Of a DNA stretch of 15,059 nucleotides, positions 1-5,535 are shown piece by piece. Every line of letters starts with the position of its first letter. Within the stretch, counting starts at the first letter, position 1. Under the pieces are notes generated by a model. The model saw only the letters and a list, made by a program, of their open reading frames with translations, was not told where the DNA came from and made no database searches. The DNA is from Candidatus Gastranaerophilales bacterium (GTDB taxonomy: Bacteria; Cyanobacteriota; Vampirovibrionia; Gastranaerophilales; Gastranaerophilaceae), in NCBI GenBank assembly GCA_003150395.1, contig QAMI01000045.1, positions 1 to 15,059 of the forward strand, in the 5' to 3' direction. Both the position numbers and the translations under genes were made by a program.

Positions 1-342
1 GTTGAACTTCGTTCACCGGATCCTGCATGTAACCCGTATTTAGCATTTGCAACAATTTTGCAAGCTTGTCTTGATGGCGTTAGAAATAAAATCGACCCGC
101 CAGCACCGGTTGAAAGCAATATTTATAAATTGACAACCAAAGAACGAAAAAAACAGCGCATTGATGCACTTCCCGGAAGCTTAGCCGAAGCGTTGGAGCA
201 TCTGGACAAATCTCTTGTAGCAAGAGCAGCTCTTGGAGAACATATTTTTAATGAATTTATGTCAGCGAAATCAAAAGAATGGGATGCATTTAGAACGTAT
301 GTTTCACAATGGGAAATTGACAAGTATCTTGAAAGATATTAA
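1..342 (+). CDS. glnA: Glutamine synthetase type I, C-terminal part (5' truncated)
   Basis: This is the last 113 codons of a gene entered from the left edge, in frame 1, ending at TAA 340-342. Glutamine synthetase makes glutamine from glutamate, ammonia and ATP in the cytoplasm. The visible part opens with the GSI motif ELRSPDPACNPYLAF, which lies in the C-terminal catalytic domain. It then has NIYKL followed by a charged stretch, at the place where the adenylylation tyrosine (NLYDL in enterobacteria) sits. The end, with SLAEALEHLDKS and the terminal W-E-x-x-x-Y-L, is also typical of GSI. A tyrosine is present, but no adenylyltransferase is visible here, so regulation by adenylylation is not shown. 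The gene is followed two bases later by a strong terminator. Family assignment is secure; subtype is not. Confidence 0.95.
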   Translation, partial: VELRSPDPACNPYLAFATILQACLDGVRNKIDPPAPVESNIYKLTTKERKKQRIDALPGSLAEALEHLDKSLVARAALGEHIFNEFMSAKSKEWDAFRTYVSQWEIDKYLERY

Positions 343-344
343 TA

Positions 345-370
345 AAAAAGCCCGGAATACCGGGCTTTTT
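345..370. terminator. Rho-independent terminator, probably bidirectional
   Basis: A perfect hairpin has arms AAAAAGCCCGG (345-355) and CCGGGCTTTTT (360-370) with an AATA loop. It starts two bases after the glnA stop. The flanking A and T tracts let it also end transcripts of the converging minus-strand gene 392-1009. Confidence 0.92.
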
Positions 371-391
371 GGTTTGTTAGTATTATATGTT

Positions 392-1009
392 TTACCAGTC
401 TTTAAGTGTTTTTGCCCTGCCAATTGAAGCTTGAGCAGTAGGTCCTACAACTATAAACTCTTGTTTGCGTGGATTTATAAGACAAATCTTTTTATCACAC
501 TGCTCACAGAAGAATGCTTGCGGCTCTGATGCTGCACAAGATTGTTTTTTGGTACTTTGTGTATACAAGAGGAACGAAAACATCCATTCGTCTTTCATAT
601 TATTCTTTTCAAGCGCCTCATTAATTGATTTTACCAGATTTTTACTTGTGGAATTATCCGGGTAAACTAAATAAATTGTTTTAAATTTAGAACGCATGAA
701 TTTAAAGGTAGGATCATTTGTATTAACTTTTTTATTAATATTTTTTGGAATTGTTTTTGAACCTTTCACACTGCCATCAAGAATTGCATTAGGATCAATT
801 TCAGGTTCTTTTTCAACCTTAGCAATTTGTTCAACTTCTTCTTGCTTAACTTCTTTTTTACCGGCATTCCTCAAATCTTCAAACAATTTTCCCTGCTGCC
901 AGTACTCAGGATTAGCTTTGTAAGCCAAAAAGCCAACAATCACAATTACCAAAAGCGGTAAAATGCTTGTTTTTTTCTTTTTGACGCTGTTGTTTTTCTT
1001 CACAGCCAT
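392..1009 (-). CDS. Membrane-anchored protein of unknown function with C-terminal cysteines
   Basis: The 205-residue protein is not recognised. It starts with a Lys-rich segment (residues 1-14), then a single hydrophobic segment (about 16-31, ILPLLVIVIVGFLAY). This predicts an N-in membrane anchor with the rest outside the cytoplasm. Residues 45-80 are Lys/Glu-rich and probably a linker. The C-terminal half (about 100-205) has a beta-alpha-beta-like run (TIYLVYPDN, then a helix) and four cysteines, including CEQCDKKIC, which could form disulfides or bind metal. A thioredoxin-like fold is possible but unproven. The start is supported by GGAGG four bases before the ATG. A promoter lies inside the 3' end of the upstream DUF512 gene, so it can be transcribed alone. 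It converges on the glnA terminator. Confidence 0.85.
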   Translation of the reverse strand: MAVKKNNSVKKKKTSILPLLVIVIVGFLAYKANPEYWQQGKLFEDLRNAGKKEVKQEEVEQIAKVEKEPEIDPNAILDGSVKGSKTIPKNINKKVNTNDPTFKFMRSKFKTIYLVYPDNSTSKNLVKSINEALEKNNMKDEWMFSFLLYTQSTKKQSCAASEPQAFFCEQCDKKICLINPRKQEFIVVGPTAQASIGRAKTLKDW

Positions 1010-1051
1010 AGTTCCTCCATTTAACTGTTAATATAAGTAACATTATTATAT

Positions 1052-1076
1052 AACTAAATTTTATATAACATGTCAA
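1052..1076 (-). promoter_or_regulatory. Sigma-70 promoter for the gene at 392-1009
   Basis: On the minus strand a consensus -35 TTGACA (1076-1071) is followed after 17 bases by TTATAT, continuing into TATAAT at a longer spacing. The -35 lies within the last codons of the DUF512 gene, whose stop is at 1054. The expected start of transcription would be about 30-35 bases before the ATG at 1009. Confidence 0.6.
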
Positions 1077-2334
1077 TAAACTCTTTGATGGAATAATTAT
1101 TATTAATTACTATAAATGGTTTAGAGATTAGGGTTTTAACATAGTCAAGCGATTTTCCGTCAAGAAAATCTTCGCTGTAAGGCCTTAACATTACAGATGG
1201 AATAACGACAACTTCACAATCTGATGTAGAAACCGCTTTTATTAAATCGTCAGAAGTAATTAATCCGGCAACCGTAATATTTTGTCCCCAGTATTCTGAT
1301 TTAACCGGCCTGACATCAATAGACAAATTTTTAATTTTTTTGCACAGGTCATCTGCAATATGTTTTATAGCATCTTTAGCCGCGTAAGAAGTTGCAAACG
1401 TAAACTTCACAGGCCTTGACAATGATTGCGGCAGCTTTTGGGATTTATAATCGTCAATAAGCATTCTGATAGCTCCTACACCGTCCTCAAGCTGCGAAAA
1501 ATTACCATAATAGGAAGCTGGAGGAATTTTTTCACCCGCAAGCAGGAAAAATTCATCAGAAAGGCAAACCCGTTTAAACTTTGACGCAATTGCAATTGTG
1601 TCTTTTGCAACTTTCTCATCAACTTGAACGAGATTTTCCTGTCTGAATTGAGTCACTCCGACCGGAACAATCGCAACTGATAAGACAGTGTTCTTCAATG
1701 AAGCCAAATCAGATAAAGTTCTTTCTAATTCTGCACCGTCATTAAATCCCGGGCAAAGAACAATCTGAGCATGAAAAGGAATTTTATTTTTCCTAAACCA
1801 TTTCAGGTTCTCCATAATTTTGCCGGCGTTAGGATTTCTCAGCATTTTTACCCTAAGTTCAGGATTTGTTGTATGAACTGACACATAAAAAGGCCCCAAA
1901 TGCATTCTTTTAATCCGTTCTTTATCATTATCATTGAGATTTGTAAGGGTAATATATGTTCCTTGCAGATAAGACAATCGATAATCATCGTCCTTTACAT
2001 AAAGAGTATCTCTTAAACCTTTTGGCTGCTGGTCAACAAAACAAAAAATACATTTATTAAGACAAGGCTTGACACGGTCAAAAACAGCACTTTCAAAAAC
2101 AATACCCAAATCTTCGTCAAAATCTTTTTCAATTTCAATGACTTCAATCTCGCCGTCTGACTTTTTAATCTCAAGCGTCAGTAAATCGCTTTTGGAAAGG
2201 AAATTATAATCAATCATATCCATCATCGGGGTTTCATCAATGGATAAAATCTCATCACCTGGCATTATTTCCAGGTCTTCGGCAATTGACCCTTCTAAAA
2301 CTTTACTTACGAGTGCCGGCATTGTCTTTTTCAA
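1054..2334 (-). CDS. DUF512 family radical SAM protein with N-terminal PDZ-like domain
   Basis: The 426-residue protein has a PDZ-like N-terminus (about residues 6-55, VLEGSIAEDLEIMPGDEIL). A radical SAM centre follows, CLNKCIFC (about 91-98, spacing C-x3-C-x2-C), continuing into FVDQQPKGLR. The C-terminal region (about 220-420) matches DUF512, including the PVGVTQFR stretch. This architecture is that of the putative FeS oxidoreductase family TIGR03279, widespread in cyanobacteria and clostridia; its substrate is unknown to me. The three cysteines should hold a 4Fe-4S cluster that cleaves S-adenosylmethionine. The length is normal for the family. Its first 32 bases overlap the end of padR, and no independent ribosome binding site is obvious, so translation is probably coupled. 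ATG at 2322 is an alternative start. Confidence 0.92.
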   Translation of the reverse strand: MKKTMPALVSKVLEGSIAEDLEIMPGDEILSIDETPMMDMIDYNFLSKSDLLTLEIKKSDGEIEVIEIEKDFDEDLGIVFESAVFDRVKPCLNKCIFCFVDQQPKGLRDTLYVKDDDYRLSYLQGTYITLTNLNDNDKERIKRMHLGPFYVSVHTTNPELRVKMLRNPNAGKIMENLKWFRKNKIPFHAQIVLCPGFNDGAELERTLSDLASLKNTVLSVAIVPVGVTQFRQENLVQVDEKVAKDTIAIASKFKRVCLSDEFFLLAGEKIPPASYYGNFSQLEDGVGAIRMLIDDYKSQKLPQSLSRPVKFTFATSYAAKDAIKHIADDLCKKIKNLSIDVRPVKSEYWGQNITVAGLITSDDLIKAVSTSDCEVVVIPSVMLRPYSEDFLDGKSLDYVKTLISKPFIVINNNYSIKEFIDMLYKI

Positions 2335-2830
2335 ACCCTTCTATAATTGTAATCAAATTTCCATACTCACATACTGCATTATCGAGAATTATTTTCTGAT
2401 AAAAAGATAACTTTGTATATTCATCATTCAAAATATTTTCAGCGTCTGATTTAAACTTCAAAGCCAACATTTTCAGACTAAAAAATAATTCATCTTTTCC
2501 ACCATCGTCCAAAACTTCAGCGCAAGAAAGTTTTACGCGTGCATTAGAGAAAAATTGAAGCGGATTTTGGCTTAATTCTTCAAGCATAAGCCTTTTTAAT
2601 TCAGCTTTACCATCTTTTGTAATTGAATAAAATATTGAAAGTTTGCCTCCGTCAGACATCATTTTGCGTGAAGTAATAGAACCTGCCTCTTCAAGTCTTC
2701 TTAAAGCAGGCTTGAGCGCACCAAAACTCGGTGAAGTGAACGGCGCAAATTCAGTTTCAATACCTTTATGGATTGCGTACATTGTAAGCTCGCGTTTTGA
2801 CAAAATATACAAAATTAACAGTTCAATCAT
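2303..2830 (-). CDS. PadR family transcriptional regulator
   Basis: The 175-residue protein begins directly with the PadR winged-helix domain (about residues 1-80): MIELLILYILSKRELTMYAI, then SFGALKPALRRLEEAGSI and a wing with GKLSIFYSIT. The C-terminal half (about 90-170) is helical and fits the dimerisation domain of PadR/Vir-like regulators. These proteins usually repress nearby genes and respond to small molecules. The effector here is unknown. The gene has no Shine-Dalgarno sequence. An extended -10 (TGG-TATTAT, 2845-2837) ends six bases before the ATG, predicting a leaderless mRNA. A 12-bp inverted repeat covers the -35 region and could be its operator. Its 3' end overlaps the DUF512 gene by 32 bases, making a two-gene operon, divergent from mlaE. 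Confidence 0.9.
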   Translation of the reverse strand: MIELLILYILSKRELTMYAIHKGIETEFAPFTSPSFGALKPALRRLEEAGSITSRKMMSDGGKLSIFYSITKDGKAELKRLMLEELSQNPLQFFSNARVKLSCAEVLDDGGKDELFFSLKMLALKFKSDAENILNDEYTKLSFYQKIILDNAVCEYGNLITIIEGFEKDNAGTRK

Positions 2831-2836
2831 ATGTCA

Positions 2837-2845
2837 ATAATACCA
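2837..2845 (-). promoter_or_regulatory. Extended -10 of padR, predicted leaderless start
   Basis: The minus strand reads TGG-TATTAT at 2845-2837, with six bases before the padR ATG (first base 2830). There is no ribosome binding site. The -35 position is poor (TTTTAT), which fits an extended -10 promoter. Confidence 0.5.
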
Positions 2846-2854
2846 CAGAACAGC

Positions 2855-2901
2855 GTAAAATAAAAGCATCAGGAATTTTCGCGGGATTACTTTTATTTTA
2901 C
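2855..2901. repeat. 12-bp perfect inverted repeat in the padR-mlaE divergent region
   Basis: GTAAAATAAAAG at 2855-2866 is the exact reverse complement of CTTTTATTTTAC at 2890-2901, with 23 bases between. The left arm covers the expected -35 of padR. It may be an operator (PadR proteins bind palindromes) or the end of a dispersed repeat that continues to about 2945. Confidence 0.6.
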
Positions 2902-2945
2902 TGGTTTCTTCGGCCAAGCGCCCTCAGAATGACAGAGAAATTTTT
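2902..2945. repeat. Possible copy of a dispersed intergenic repeat
   Basis: The stretch containing CTTCGGCCAAGCGCC and CTCAGAATGACAGAG is more GC-rich than its surroundings. It resembles a short intergenic repeat I have seen scattered through many gut bacterial genomes. Only one copy is visible in this window, so the assignment rests on recall. Confidence 0.3.
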
Positions 2946-2969
2946 TAGTTCAGAAAAAGAAAAAACAAA

Positions 2970-2999
2970 TTGACTTTACAATAATATTTCCGATATAAT
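2970..2999 (+). promoter_or_regulatory. Sigma-70 promoter of mlaE, predicted leaderless start
   Basis: TTGACT (2970-2975), an 18-base spacer and a consensus TATAAT (2994-2999) stand immediately before mlaE. Only six bases (3000-3005) separate the -10 from the ATG, so the transcript should begin at or next to the start codon. Confidence 0.75.
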
Positions 3000-3005
3000 A
3001 AGGCA

Positions 3006-3815
3006 ATGGGAGCCTTTCAAAAATATTATAAACAGTCTGCGACTTATAAGATTTTTTCAGGGATTTTAGGCCACTGTGTCGACTTCCTTGACACCCTGGG
3101 GAAAATTTCAATAAAAGGTTTTCAGCTTGCGAAAGCACTATTAACGGCAAAAGTCGAAAGAAAAGAATTGCTTTACCAATGTGAACGCTTTGGTGTAAGC
3201 TCGCTTCCGATAACGCTCTCAATTGTCGGTATGACCTCAATAATCGTATCGTCACAAGTTGCTAACGAAATGGTTAAACAAGGGGGCGGCCATCTTGTTG
3301 GTCTTTTGATGACAATGTTAATTGTACGTGAAGTCGGAGCAATTATGTCAGGCTTTGCAATAATTTCAATGATTGGCTCTTCCATTGCTTCAGAGCTTGC
3401 GACAATGCGCGTAACAGAACAAATTGATGCTATCAAGGTTTTGAAAGTCAATCCTGTTGAATATCTTTTTGTGCCGCGCGTGCTGTCCGGAATTCTTATG
3501 ATGCCGGCAATTGTTATTATAGCATCTGTTGTAGGGGTTTTAGCAGGCGCATTAACAACTGCAATGACTACAGATTTAAGTTTCAGAGCATACTTTGATT
3601 CCGCCTGGCTCGGGGTTTACATGAAGGATTTATTCGTAAGCCTTTTAAAAGCAGTGGCTTTTGGCGGAACAATAGCTCTAATAAGCTGCACCTGCGGCTA
3701 TTACGCGTCCGGAGGTGCAAAAGGCGTCGGGATTGCAACAACCAAAGCTGTTGTCTGGTCTTTTGTAGCAATCGTAATCTGGGATATGGTATTTGCAATT
3801 CTCTTTTTCTTTTAA
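3006..3815 (+). CDS. mlaE: MlaE/YrbE family ABC transporter permease (lipid transport)
   Basis: The 269-residue protein is the MlaE-type permease of the MCE lipid transport systems, which move phospholipids between inner and outer membranes in diderms (TGD1 in chloroplasts). An amphipathic N-terminus (about 1-50) precedes several hydrophobic segments (about 65-85, 95-130, 155-185, 205-235, 240-269). Conserved stretches are GMTSIIVSSQVA, REVGAIMSGF and the cytoplasmic coupling segment IGSSIASELATMRVTEQIDAIKVL-type helix (about 118-143, shown in part). The length is normal. mlaF follows 50 bases downstream on the same strand, so the two form an operon. No MCE-domain (mlaD) gene lies beside them here. 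The ATG at 3006 has no Shine-Dalgarno sequence but sits six bases after a TATAAT. Confidence 0.93.
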   Translation: MGAFQKYYKQSATYKIFSGILGHCVDFLDTLGKISIKGFQLAKALLTAKVERKELLYQCERFGVSSLPITLSIVGMTSIIVSSQVANEMVKQGGGHLVGLLMTMLIVREVGAIMSGFAIISMIGSSIASELATMRVTEQIDAIKVLKVNPVEYLFVPRVLSGILMMPAIVIIASVVGVLAGALTTAMTTDLSFRAYFDSAWLGVYMKDLFVSLLKAVAFGGTIALISCTCGYYASGGAKGVGIATTKAVVWSFVAIVIWDMVFAILFFF

Positions 3816-3865
3816 TCTTTACCGATCCGGAACAAAACTTAAATTTAACAAATAAGGAAAAATGA

Positions 3866-4585
3866 ATGAGTATAGAAGTTAAAAATTTAGTGAAAACATT
3901 TGGTGAAAACCGTGTAATCGATGATATATCATTTAAAGTTAATGATAGTGAAACACTTGCGATAGTCGGATTCAGCGGCTCAGGGAAGAGTACTATTCTA
4001 AAGCTTATCTGCGGACTTCTAACACCTGACAGCGGCGAAATTATAACTTCGAAGGGCGATATTGCAATGGTTTTTCAATATTCGGCACTTTTTGATTCTC
4101 TTAATGTTGCTGATAACATATCGTTTGCACTTAGGGAAAGAAAAGACTTGCGAAACAAATATAACCAAAAAGATTTAAAAAATATTGTTTCACAAAAGCT
4201 TGAACTTGTAGGCCTCAAAGGCATTGAAGATAAATTTCCATCCGAACTTTCCGGCGGCATGCAAAAGCGCGTAAGTTTTGCCCGTGCAATCGTAACAGAA
4301 CCGAATTCTATACTTTATGATGAACCGACCTCCGGCCTTGACCCGATTTCATCAACCTTAATTGAAGATTACATTGTAAGATTAAAAGATGAAACAAAAG
4401 CAGCATCAATTGTCGTAACCCACCAGATGTCAACGATTACAAGAACAGCTGACAAGGTTATTATGCTTTATGAAGGCAAAATCGTTTTTGAAGGAACTCC
4501 GGAAGAAATGCTGAAACAAGATACCGAATACACAAAACAATTCGTTACAGCATCTCTGGAAGGCCCCATGAAGATGATTGCATAA
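3866..4585 (+). CDS. mlaF: MlaF-type ABC transporter ATP-binding protein
   Basis: The 239-residue ATPase powers the MlaE permease encoded just upstream. All ABC motifs are visible: Walker A GFSGSGKST (residues 35-43), Q-loop Gln71, signature LSGGM (128-132), Walker B ILYDE (149-153) followed by PTSGLD, and the switch His186 in VTHQ. The QKRVSFARAI stretch after the signature and the whole length match the MlaF/TGD3 family. It should act on the cytoplasmic face as a dimer bound to MlaE. The ATG at 3866 is preceded by AAGGA at a good distance. A downstream MCE substrate-binding gene is missing here; the next gene is a prepilin-like gene with its own promoter. An ATPase of another importer is unlikely given the neighbour. 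Confidence 0.93.
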   Translation: MSIEVKNLVKTFGENRVIDDISFKVNDSETLAIVGFSGSGKSTILKLICGLLTPDSGEIITSKGDIAMVFQYSALFDSLNVADNISFALRERKDLRNKYNQKDLKNIVSQKLELVGLKGIEDKFPSELSGGMQKRVSFARAIVTEPNSILYDEPTSGLDPISSTLIEDYIVRLKDETKAASIVVTHQMSTITRTADKVIMLYEGKIVFEGTPEEMLKQDTEYTKQFVTASLEGPMKMIA

Positions 4586-4598
4586 ATACATTTTAAAC

Positions 4599-4630
4599 TT
4601 GCAAAAAATTTGGAAAATTTGTATTATAAT
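4599..4630 (+). promoter_or_regulatory. Promoter of the first prepilin-like gene
   Basis: TTGCAA (4599-4604) and TATTAT (4622-4627) are 17 bases apart. The -10 runs on into a perfect TATAAT (4625-4630). A strong AAAGGAGG (4648-4655) lies seven bases before the ATG at 4663. Confidence 0.7.
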
Positions 4631-4696
4631 AAAGGAGCATAAAAATTAAAGGAGGATTAATAATGCTACAATTCAGTAAACACAATACTTTGAGCC

Positions 4697-5434
4697 ATGG
4701 GGGGGGGGGCTTCTGAATACTCTCCTTTAACTTTTAACAGACAAAAACCCGCTTTTGCGCTTGCTGAATGTGCTACGCACGTAGATATCTCTAGAAACAA
4801 TCGTAAAACTGCATTTACTTTAGCAGAAGTTCTAATCACCCTCAGCGTAATCGGAATCGTAGCTGCAATGACTTTGCCAACCATAATCAACCGAGCTAAC
4901 GAAAAACAGTGGAAAGTTGCTTACAAAAAAGCGTATTCAAGCATGACACAAGCCTTTTTAAAAATGCAGGCGAACGATGATGTTCTTGATATGACGGACA
5001 CTGAAGGACATGGATCACCAAACATCGGGGAAAACTTTAAAAGAATGTCAAAGTATTTCAATACAGTAAAGACATGTTTTGATAATAATGCCGATGAATG
5101 CTGGGTTTGCGCAGAAGGTCAAGCCGGTTATATTTATACTGGAGGGCCGGAGTGGCTTGGATGCCAGACAAATAGTTACGCATTTATTGATTATTCAGGT
5201 ATTGCTTGGTACTTATATTCAAATAGAGAATGGCCGGTTCTTGTTGATGTTAACGGAAATAAAAAACCTAATCGACTTGGACAGGACAGATTTGTAATGC
5301 GATTTGCTGCAAATGGAACAAGTGCAACTTATATTGAAAGTCCTGATAAAATTATTCCCTGGAGGGACTTTAGATATAAAGACCGCTGGTGTCCTTCAGG
5401 TTATTGCTTATATACAACCTGGCTATTAGAGTAA
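4697..5434 (+). CDS. Prepilin-like protein 1, body out of frame with its leader ATG (phase-variable)
   Basis: A prepilin/pseudopilin-like protein. The likely initiation site is ATG 4663 with a strong AAAGGAGG, but that frame runs into TGA at 4714 because of an 11-G run (4699-4709). With 10 or 13 G it would join this body after 15 codons. The body (numbered from ATG 4697, which has no ribosome binding site) carries the type IV prepilin signal TAFTLAEV-LITLSVIG at about residues 38-53. Cleavage is expected before Phe40, with Glu44 at +5, followed by a hydrophobic helix. An extra AFALAE lies at 19-24. The C-terminal domain has six cysteines (127, 135, 138, 156, 232, 237) and VDVNGNKKPN (183-192), shared with the two other prepilin-like genes here. 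It may be a minor pilin or a secreted fibre subunit. ATG 4697 could allow leaky re-initiation. Confidence 0.85.
   Translation: MGGGASEYSPLTFNRQKPAFALAECATHVDISRNNRKTAFTLAEVLITLSVIGIVAAMTLPTIINRANEKQWKVAYKKAYSSMTQAFLKMQANDDVLDMTDTEGHGSPNIGENFKRMSKYFNTVKTCFDNNADECWVCAEGQAGYIYTGGPEWLGCQTNSYAFIDYSGIAWYLYSNREWPVLVDVNGNKKPNRLGQDRFVMRFAANGTSATYIESPDKIIPWRDFRYKDRWCPSGYCLYTTWLLE
4699..4709 (+). repeat. G11 homopolymer, candidate phase-variation switch
   Basis: Eleven consecutive G follow codon 12 of the leader that starts at ATG 4663. In the present length the leader ends at TGA 4714-4716. Removing one G or adding two opens the frame into the prepilin body at 4697-5434. Long G runs in coding sequence are unstable through slipped-strand mispairing. 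Confidence 0.85.
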
Positions 5435-5477
5435 AATTGTAAAAATTAATCATTCTGACACAAAAAATTACAATCTT

Positions 5478-5506
5478 TTGCATTAGTAATTATTTTTTGC
5501 TATAAT
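5478..5506 (+). promoter_or_regulatory. Promoter of the dapL-like gene
   Basis: TTGCAT (5478-5483), a 17-base spacer ending in TGC, and a perfect TATAAT (5501-5506) make a strong extended -10 promoter. The predicted transcript starts near 5513. GAGG (5525-5528) lies seven bases before the ATG at 5536. Confidence 0.85.
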
Positions 5507-5535
5507 TCTTATGCAGTACTAAATGAGGATATGTG

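Noticed and set aside
3006..4585. mlaEF as part of the prepilin locus
   Set aside because: The prepilin gene has its own promoter, and there is no known functional link.
4699..4709. Programmed ribosomal or transcriptional slippage at the G runs instead of heritable phase variation
   Set aside because: Not excluded, but less favoured. Loci 1 and 3 need the opposite shift from locus 2, so one slippage direction could not serve all three.
4666..4890. Minus-strand reading frame opposite prepilin-like gene 1
   Set aside because: It is antisense to the conserved prepilin helix and has no start signals of its own.
4663..5434. Prepilin genes as dead pseudogenes broken by frameshift
   Set aside because: All three breaks fall exactly in a G11 run, the bodies are intact to their stops, and the start signals are strong. 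Independent decay would not give this pattern.
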